Of a DNA stretch of 11,509 nucleotides, positions 6,789-11,509 are shown one piece after another. The DNA is from Rhodospirillaceae bacterium. GTDB lineage: Bacteria > Pseudomonadota > Alphaproteobacteria > UBA7985. The DNA is taken from the NCBI GenBank assembly GCA_002700865.1, contig PAFB01000109.1, positions 1 to 11,509 of the forward strand, written 5' to 3'. How positions within the stretch are numbered: the stretch's first letter is position 1; the number at the start of each line of letters is the position of its first letter. Below the pieces are notes generated by a model. It made no database searches. It was given only the letters and a program-made list of their open reading frames with translations, and had not been told where the DNA came from. The position numbers were made by a program, and so were the translations under genes.

Positions 6789-6815
6789 TGCGGCCCAGAT
6801 CCCCACTGAGCCGCA
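6789..6815 (-). other. Stem-loop in the rpsA-ihfB intergenic region
   Basis: On the minus (coding) strand TGCGGCTCAG pairs with CTGGGCCGCA around a 7-nt loop, giving ten base pairs including one G-U wobble. On the plus strand the wobble would be a C-A mismatch, so the structure is better as minus-strand RNA. There is no T tract after it, so it is not a canonical terminator. It sits between the rpsA stop and the ihfB ribosome site and could be a processing, stabilising or attenuating element. Confidence 0.5.
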
Positions 6816-6839
6816 ACCAATCAAATCGACACCAACTCC

Positions 6840-8519
6840 TTAGGAGTCGCGGCCTTTCTTGAGGGCTTCGCCCAGAATATCGCCCAAAGACGCACCGGAA
6901 TCCGTGGAACCGTACTCGGCCATGGCTTCCTGTTCTTCTTCGGTCTCGCGTGCCTTGACCGACAGCGAGATTTTGCGGGTCTTGGAGTCAATCGCCGTGA
7001 TTTTCGCGTCAACCTTCTCGCCAACCGCAAAACGGTCGGTCCGCTGGTCATCACGATCACGCGCCAGATCGGAGCGACGGATAAAGCCCGTTACACCGTC
7101 GGACACCTGAACCTCGATGCCGTTGTCTTGCACCTGCGTAATCACGGTGGTTACCACCTGACCGCGCTTGAGGCCGTCCATCGCGTTGGCGAACGGATCG
7201 TCTTCGAGCTGCTTAATGCCCAGAGAAATACGCTCTTTCTCAACGTCAACGTCGAGGACCTTGGCAGAGACAGTCTCGCCCTTGGTGTAGTCCTTGACCG
7301 CTTCTTCACCCACACGGTTCCAGTCGATATCAGAGAGGTGAACCATCCCGTCGATATCGCCTTCCAAACCGACGAACAGACCGAATTCGGTAATATTCCG
7401 GATTTCACCTTCGATCGTGGCACCAACAGGGTGCGTGTCGAGGAAGGCTTCCCATGGGTTCTGCATGGTCTGCTTCAGACCCAGCGAGATACGACGCTTA
7501 GAGGTATCGACATCGAGGATAACGACTTCGACTTCCTGCGACGTGGAAACGATCTTGCCTGGGTGCACGTTTTTCTTGGTCCAGGACATTTCGGACACGT
7601 GAACCAGACCTTCGATACCGGGCAACAGTTCAACAAAAGCACCGTAATCGGTGATGTTGGTAACGCGGCCGTTGAACTTGGTGCCAACCGGGAATTCCGC
7701 AGCAACGGTTTCCCATGGATCAGTCTCAAGCTGCTTCATACCCAGCGAGATCCGCTGCGTTTCGCGGTTGAACTTGATCACCTGCACTTCAACGGACTGA
7801 CCCACGGTCAGCACTTCAGACGGATGGTTGATGCGACGCCAGGAAATGTCCGTAACGTGCAGCAGGCCGTCAACGCCGCCGAGGTCAACGAAGGCGCCGT
7901 AGTCAGTGATGTTCTTAACAACACCCTGCAGCACGCTGCCTTCTTCGAGGTTTTGGATCAGCTCCTGACGCTGTTCAGCGCGGGCTTCTTCCAGAACAGC
8001 ACGGCGTGAAACCACGATGTTCCCGCGCGCCTTGTCCATTTTGAGGATCTGGAACGGCTGCGCATTGTTCATCAGCGGTGCGACGTCACGCACAGGGCGG
8101 ATATCGACTTGAGAGCCAGGCAGGAAGGCAACCGCACCGCCCAAATCGACGGTAAACCCGCCCTTGACGCGGTTGAAGATAACGCCTTCGACCCGAACGC
8201 TGTCGTTGAACTTCTTCTCAAGCTCAACCCAGGCTTCTTCGCGGCGCGCCTTGTCACGGGACAGCATGACTTCGCCGTCCTTGTTTTCGTAGCGCTCCAC
8301 GAACACCTCGACGGTGTCGCCTGCTTTGATGGTCGGCTCCTGGCCGGGCATGGTGAATTCTTTAAGGGGTACGCGGCCTTCAGACTTCAGACCGACATCG
8401 ATGATCACCAGATCGTTTTCGATGTTCAATACAGTACCGGAGAGGACGGACCCTTCGAGGGTGTCGCCCATTGTTTCGTTGAGGAGATCCTCGAAGGACT
8501 CCATGGCGGCTTCTGCCAT
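6840..8519 (-). CDS. rpsA: 30S ribosomal protein S1
   Basis: S1 binds mRNA leaders and helps the 30S subunit unfold and load them. The protein is 559 residues with six S1/OB-fold repeats at roughly 22-88, 106-172, 194-262, 279-349, 366-436 and 452-521. The central repeats carry the clearest signatures: VVKNITDYGAFVDLGGVDGL (200-219) and RVTNITDYGAFVEL (285-298), each ending in an RISLG(L/M)KQ strand. Repeats 1 and 2 are divergent, as usual for the ribosome-docking part. The C-terminal tail (about 522-559) is acidic then basic. ATG 8519 is preceded by AGGAAA, 10 nt away. It follows cmk after a 164-nt leader, the classic cmk-rpsA order, and is followed by ihfB. S1 often represses its own mRNA in proteobacteria, and the long leader would allow that here, but no specific element is recognised. 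Confidence 0.97.
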   Translation of the reverse strand: MAEAAMESFEDLLNETMGDTLEGSVLSGTVLNIENDLVIIDVGLKSEGRVPLKEFTMPGQEPTIKAGDTVEVFVERYENKDGEVMLSRDKARREEAWVELEKKFNDSVRVEGVIFNRVKGGFTVDLGGAVAFLPGSQVDIRPVRDVAPLMNNAQPFQILKMDKARGNIVVSRRAVLEEARAEQRQELIQNLEEGSVLQGVVKNITDYGAFVDLGGVDGLLHVTDISWRRINHPSEVLTVGQSVEVQVIKFNRETQRISLGMKQLETDPWETVAAEFPVGTKFNGRVTNITDYGAFVELLPGIEGLVHVSEMSWTKKNVHPGKIVSTSQEVEVVILDVDTSKRRISLGLKQTMQNPWEAFLDTHPVGATIEGEIRNITEFGLFVGLEGDIDGMVHLSDIDWNRVGEEAVKDYTKGETVSAKVLDVDVEKERISLGIKQLEDDPFANAMDGLKRGQVVTTVITQVQDNGIEVQVSDGVTGFIRRSDLARDRDDQRTDRFAVGEKVDAKITAIDSKTRKISLSVKARETEEEQEAMAEYGSTDSGASLGDILGEALKKGRDS

Positions 8520-8683
8520 TCTGTTAGATTTCCTGTTGATAACATCCGACCCGGAGGCCGAACTTTGGCGCGTTCCCGATCACGGGTTCACATCAAGGGT
8601 TTGGGTTTAAATTGAACGCCAGACCGCCCCCCTATTCACCCCAAGGAGGCGAACAGACGGACCGTTCCGGTCTCATGCTTTCG
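8520..8683 (-). promoter_or_regulatory. rpsA leader / cmk-rpsA intergenic region
   Basis: This 164-nt region between the cmk stop and rpsA start is far longer than other gaps in the block, so it likely holds an rpsA promoter or regulatory leader. Two small hairpins are visible: GACCG/CGGTC around a 3-nt loop (8660-8672) and CCCG/CGGG around ATCA (8575-8586). AGGAAA is the ribosome site. I could not identify convincing -35/-10 boxes or a terminator. Confidence 0.35.
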
Positions 8684-9322
8684 TCAACGTGGATTGGAAG
8701 AAGCGATGATCAATAGCGCCTGCTCGAACACCTCATCGGTGGTCAGGGTGGACGTATCAATCAGGCTGGCATCGTCGGCGGGCTTAAGAGGCGAATCTTC
8801 TCTTGTTTCATCGCGTTCGTCCCGAACAACCAAGTCGTTGAAAACACGGTCGTATATAACGCTCGGGTCTTTTTCCCGCAACTCCAACCAGCGGCGCTCT
8901 GCCCTGACATTTCGGTTGGCCGTAATGAACAGCTTGCAAGTCGCATAAGGACAAATAACCGTGCCGATATCGCGCCCATCAAGCACCGCGCCGGCCTTGT
9001 TGCCCGGGGGCGAGTCGGCGAAATTGCGCTGAAAATCCTTGAGCGCGACCCGAACGGGGGTCAGTGCCGCGACCCGGGAAGCGGCCTCACTGACCGCTGG
9101 GGTGCGCAAATGCGGGTGCGCCATATCCTCGCCAATCAGACCGGAGGCCAGCGTCACCAGTCCCTCAACGTCGCCCAGATCGACACCCTGATCCAACGCT
9201 TTGGCCCCGACAGCGCGGTAAAGAGCACCGCTGTCGAGGTAGGCGAAGTCAAAGTGCGCCGCCAGGCGACGCGCCAACGTCCCTTTGCCAGCGGCAGCTG
9301 GACCGTCGATGGCAATGATCAT
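8684..9322 (-). CDS. cmk: Cytidylate kinase
   Basis: It phosphorylates CMP and dCMP with ATP, feeding pyrimidine nucleotide pools. The protein is 212 residues, close to the bacterial norm. The P-loop GPAAAGKGT is at 7-15, and the nucleotide-monophosphate site segment YLDSGALYRAV at 28-38. VLDGRDIGTVICP (113-125) and the Arg-rich lid and CMP-binding region RDERDETREDSPLKPADDA (167-185) follow. The D189-T190-S191 block near the C-terminus is also typical. ATG 9322 overlaps the aroA stop (ATGA), so translation is probably coupled. The aroA-cmk-rpsA order supports the assignment over other P-loop kinases. Confidence 0.96.
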   Translation of the reverse strand: MIIAIDGPAAAGKGTLARRLAAHFDFAYLDSGALYRAVGAKALDQGVDLGDVEGLVTLASGLIGEDMAHPHLRTPAVSEAASRVAALTPVRVALKDFQRNFADSPPGNKAGAVLDGRDIGTVICPYATCKLFITANRNVRAERRWLELREKDPSVIYDRVFNDLVVRDERDETREDSPLKPADDASLIDTSTLTTDEVFEQALLIIASSNPR

Positions 9323-10647
9323 TCCACCCGCGCCCCCAAGTCGTTGAACAGGCTGACGAAGGTAGGGAAAGACGTCAGAATGCAGTTCTTGTCATCGACA
9401 GCCATGCCCTTGTCGGACACCATCCCCAGAACCAGCGTGGACATTGCCCGCCGATGGTCAAGCTCGGTGAAGACTTCACCGCCGCCCGGGACCGACCCGC
9501 CCATGCCGTCGATTTCCAGCCAATCGTCACCACTGCGCGTGGTGACGCCAGCTGCGGTCAGCATATCGATGATCCCCTGCAAGCGATCCGATTCCTTCAC
9601 ACGGAGCTCCTCAAGGCCTTCCATGCGCGTAGTCCCCTCAGCAACGGCCGCAGCGACGGAAAGAATGGGATACTCGTCGATTTGCGAGGGCGCACGCTCA
9701 GCGGGGATCAGACAGCCTTTGAGTGTCGAAGCCGTCACAGCCACGTCTGCTACAGTTTCCCCAGCAACCTCGCGGGTATTCTGCAAACTTAAGTCAGCGC
9801 CCATGTCCAGCAGAGACTGAAATACGCCGGTCCGGTGCTCGTTCTGCATGACGTTTTCAATCAGCAGCGCAGATCCGGGAACAATGGCACCGGCCACCGC
9901 CAGAAACGCCGCCGAACTCGGATCACCGGGGACCACAACCGGGGTAGCGCGCAACTCAGGCTGGCCGGAAAGTGTGATGGCGAGACCATCACTGGTTTCC
10001 GCGGTTGTCACCTCTGCCCCAAAGCCGCGCAGCATCCGTTCTGTATGGTCACGGGTTGGCGTGCGTTCTGTCAGCGTCGTATTGCCCGGCGCATTCAGGC
10101 CCGCAAGCAAAACCGCCGATTTCACCTGCGCTGAGGCGAGCGGCGATACGTACTCCACCGGCATGGCGTTCCCGGTGCCCTTTACGGCCAGGGGCAACCG
10201 GTCACCCGAACGCGTCATAAAGGTCGCACCAAACTGGATCAGCGGCACCGTGACCCGAGCCATCGGACGCTTGTTCAGCGAGGCGTCACCAAAGACAACA
10301 GCGGTCAGGTCGTGCGTTGCCAACATACCGAGGATCAGGCGTGTGCTGGTCCCTGAATTGCCCATATCCAGCGGGAGCGATGGCTCTCGGAGACCACCAA
10401 CCCCGACACCGTTAATAACGAAATCCTCACCGTCTTTCTCGATGGACGCACCCAAACGACGCATGGCCTCGGCGGTCGCCATCACATCTTCGCCGGTTAA
10501 CAGGCCGCTCACTCGGGTTTCGCCCAGCGCAAGCGTGCCGAACATCAGCGATCGGTGAGAAATCGACTTGTCGCCAGGAACACGGATCGTTCCTGTCAGG
10601 TTTTGTGCCGTTAAGCTTTTGGCGGGTGCAAGAGGCAGGCTGGACAT
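9319..10647 (-). CDS. aroA: 3-phosphoshikimate 1-carboxyvinyltransferase (EPSP synthase)
   Basis: It transfers the enolpyruvyl group of phosphoenolpyruvate to shikimate-3-phosphate, the sixth step of the shikimate pathway. The 442-residue protein has the two-domain inverse alpha/beta barrel pattern. Visible blocks are RVPGDKSISHRS (22-33, Lys27), GNSGTSTRL (96-104), RPMARV (127-132), SAQVKSA (172-178), RDHTERM (199-205), IDEYPIL (323-329, catalytic Asp324), ELRVKESDR (347-355) and LDHRRAMS (396-403). GDASL-KRPM, SAQVKSAVLLAGLN, TRDHTE and IDEYPIL-VAAA resemble the class II (CP4-like) branch more than E. coli AroA. ATG 10647 has only a weak GTGAGA ribosome site. It is first in the aroA-cmk-rpsA-ihfB block, divergent from the FYDLN gene. 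Confidence 0.96.
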   Translation of the reverse strand: MSSLPLAPAKSLTAQNLTGTIRVPGDKSISHRSLMFGTLALGETRVSGLLTGEDVMATAEAMRRLGASIEKDGEDFVINGVGVGGLREPSLPLDMGNSGTSTRLILGMLATHDLTAVVFGDASLNKRPMARVTVPLIQFGATFMTRSGDRLPLAVKGTGNAMPVEYVSPLASAQVKSAVLLAGLNAPGNTTLTERTPTRDHTERMLRGFGAEVTTAETSDGLAITLSGQPELRATPVVVPGDPSSAAFLAVAGAIVPGSALLIENVMQNEHRTGVFQSLLDMGADLSLQNTREVAGETVADVAVTASTLKGCLIPAERAPSQIDEYPILSVAAAVAEGTTRMEGLEELRVKESDRLQGIIDMLTAAGVTTRSGDDWLEIDGMGGSVPGGGEVFTELDHRRAMSTLVLGMVSDKGMAVDDKNCILTSFPTFVSLFNDLGARVE

Positions 10648-10669
10648 GAAAATCTCACTTAATTGCTAG

Positions 10670-10692
10670 CCCTCTGGATGTACCATAGAGGG
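10670..10692 (-). repeat. Inverted repeat in the aroA leader
   Basis: CCCTCT (10670-10675) and AGAGGG (10687-10692) form a 6-bp inverted repeat. ATG can pair with CAT inside it, with a 2-nt bulge. It lies 22 nt before the aroA start codon, in the 174-bp aroA/FYDLN divergent region. It has no T tract and could be an operator or a leader hairpin. Confidence 0.3.
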
Positions 10693-10821
10693 GTCCTTTG
10701 ACGAAAAGCACGGCTAGACCGAGAGAACCGCATGGCAAGCAGCCAACCTCGGCATTGACACACCTGCCAGCCTATGTTGGTTCCAAGGGCTTAAGAAATC
10801 GCAATTATCGAGGCTGGCTCT

Positions 10822-11310
10822 ATGCCTGAATTGGAAGAACAGTACGGAATCAAGCGCATTTGTCAGAATTGCGCCGCCCGCTACTACGATTTGAACAAAG
10901 ATCCGGCGGTCTGTCCGTCCTGTGGCACTGAATACGACCCCGAGGCAGTCATGCGCTCGCGCCGTGGTCGCGTTGCTGCTGCTGCTGTTGCCTCCGCAAA
11001 AGAGGAAGCGGCGCCAGAAGTCGAGTTGGAAGATGCTCCAAAGTCGACCTCAGGAGACGAGGACGAGGACGAAGAAGAGGACGAAGTCGTCGCCGTTGCT
11101 CTTGACGAAGTTGATGAAGACACACTCGAAGACGGTGAAACCGATCTGGTGGTGAACGACGATGGTGAAGTTTCGCTCGACGATGAATTCGGAGAGGATG
11201 ACGAAGACGCCAAGGTCGATGATGATACTCTGCTGGACGATGACGACGAACTGGTTGATGGCGCTCTTCCCGTCGAAGGGCTGGAAACTGGTCTCGACGA
11301 AGACAGCTAG
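10822..11310 (+). CDS. TIGR02300/FYDLN-type acidic zinc-ribbon protein
   Basis: This 162-residue cytosolic protein of unknown function belongs to the alphaproteobacterial TIGR02300 (FYDLN acid) family. The N-terminal 45 residues form a zinc ribbon, C14-x2-C17-x13-C31-x2-C34, containing the family signature YYDLNKDPAVCPSCGTEY (21-38; Tyr replaces the usual Phe). A basic patch RSRRGR (45-50) and an Ala-rich linker follow. The tail is extremely acidic: 50 of the last 102 residues are Asp or Glu. The tail suggests disorder, or electrostatic binding to a basic partner or nucleic-acid-binding protein, but this is inference. ATG 10822 is preceded by a weak AGG about 8 nt upstream. It is divergent from aroA and upstream of tRNA-Ala, which from memory is a recurring arrangement in the class. 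Confidence 0.9.
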   Translation: MPELEEQYGIKRICQNCAARYYDLNKDPAVCPSCGTEYDPEAVMRSRRGRVAAAAVASAKEEAAPEVELEDAPKSTSGDEDEDEEEDEVVAVALDEVDEDTLEDGETDLVVNDDGEVSLDDEFGEDDEDAKVDDDTLLDDDDELVDGALPVEGLETGLDEDS

Positions 11311-11355
11311 CACCCCGGGAGCTTCCAGCAGATCACTGCCAGAGGCTCTTTACAA

Positions 11356-11387
11356 TCGAAGCCTATATTTTTTAAATTAGGCTTCGA
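11356..11387 (+). terminator. Long hairpin after the FYDLN gene, probable terminator
   Basis: TCGAAGCCTA (11356-11365) and TAGGCTTCGA (11378-11387) are perfect inverted repeats. ATTT/AAAT inside extends the stem to 14 pairs with one bulged T. It begins 45 nt after the FYDLN stop. The T run is in the loop rather than after the stem, so it is not a canonical intrinsic terminator. It is either an RNA 3'-end stabiliser or a weak or bidirectional terminator. Confidence 0.5.
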
Positions 11388-11420
11388 CAAACCCGGTATT
11401 AGAGGTTAATACAGGGCCCG
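11384..11420 (+). promoter_or_regulatory. Candidate promoter of tRNA-Ala with GC-rich discriminator
   Basis: TCGACA (11384-11389, 5/6 match to the -35 box) is separated by 17 nt from TAATAC (11407-11412), a weak 3/6 match to the -10 box. A GGGCCCG stretch (11414-11420) occupies the discriminator position, typical of stringently controlled stable-RNA promoters. Transcription would start near 11419, about 15 nt before the tRNA. The -35 box overlaps the right arm of the upstream hairpin. Confidence 0.5.
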
Positions 11421-11433
11421 TTTCCAGCCGCGT

Positions 11434-11509
<76 letters not shown>

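Noticed and set aside
7128..8009. 293-codon plus-strand open frame inside rpsA
   Set aside because: Shadow of the strongly conserved S1 repeats on the opposite strand. Its composition follows the rpsA codons and it has no recognisable domain.
10755..10778. Perfect TTGACA before the FYDLN gene as a promoter
   Set aside because: The nearest -10-like TATGTT is only 12 nt away and nothing suitable lies at 16-19 nt, so I do not call a promoter.
10884..11213. 109-codon minus-strand open frame rich in serine
   Set aside because: It is the antisense shadow of the Asp/Glu tract of the FYDLN gene: GAN codons read as serine codons on the other strand. No ribosome site or domain.

Overview
The window looks like ordinary chromosomal DNA of an alphaproteobacterium. 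The evidence is a plant-type glutamate-cysteine ligase, a TIGR02300/FYDLN-type acidic zinc-ribbon protein, six-domain ribosomal protein S1 upstream of ihfB, and an aroA-cmk-rpsA-ihfB gene order typical of that class. A Rhodobacterales- or Rhodospirillales-like source is plausible, but I cannot fix the order or genus. I see no mobile element, phage gene, CRISPR array, IS end or toxin system, and codon use looks even across the window.

Layout. 46-696 (+): small outer-membrane beta-barrel protein. 738-2959 (-): rsmE then gshA, a two-gene unit convergent with the barrel gene and divergent from ubiA (3004-3960, +). 4097-4882 (+): Kazal-like cysteine-rich lipoprotein whose stop overlaps, tail to tail, an ornithine cyclodeaminase/mu-crystallin family gene (4870-5835, -). 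That gene follows a LapA-type membrane protein gene (5841-6233, -) by 5 nt. 6398-6422: strong intrinsic terminator closing ihfB. 6447-10647 (-): aroA, cmk, rpsA, ihfB in transcription order. 10822-11310 (+): FYDLN acidic protein, divergent from aroA. 11356-11387: long hairpin. 11434-11509 (+): tRNA-Ala(GGC), ending exactly at the window edge with an encoded CCA. The largest gap between genes is about 210 bases, so no stretch over 300 bases lacks a gene.

How the genes work together. Most are housekeeping: glutathione synthesis (gshA), 16S rRNA methylation (rsmE), ubiquinone synthesis (ubiA), aromatic amino-acid synthesis (aroA), CMP/dCMP phosphorylation (cmk), translation (rpsA, tRNA-Ala) and DNA bending (ihfB). 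The aroA/cmk ATGA overlap and the 164-nt leader before rpsA suggest one transcription block with an extra control point at rpsA. A stem-loop between rpsA and ihfB may tune the relative amounts of the two proteins. The least described items are the Kazal-like lipoprotein, the cyclodeaminase homologue that seems to lack the ornithine-cyclodeaminase catalytic aspartate, and several RNA-level structures. I found no convincing new multi-gene system.
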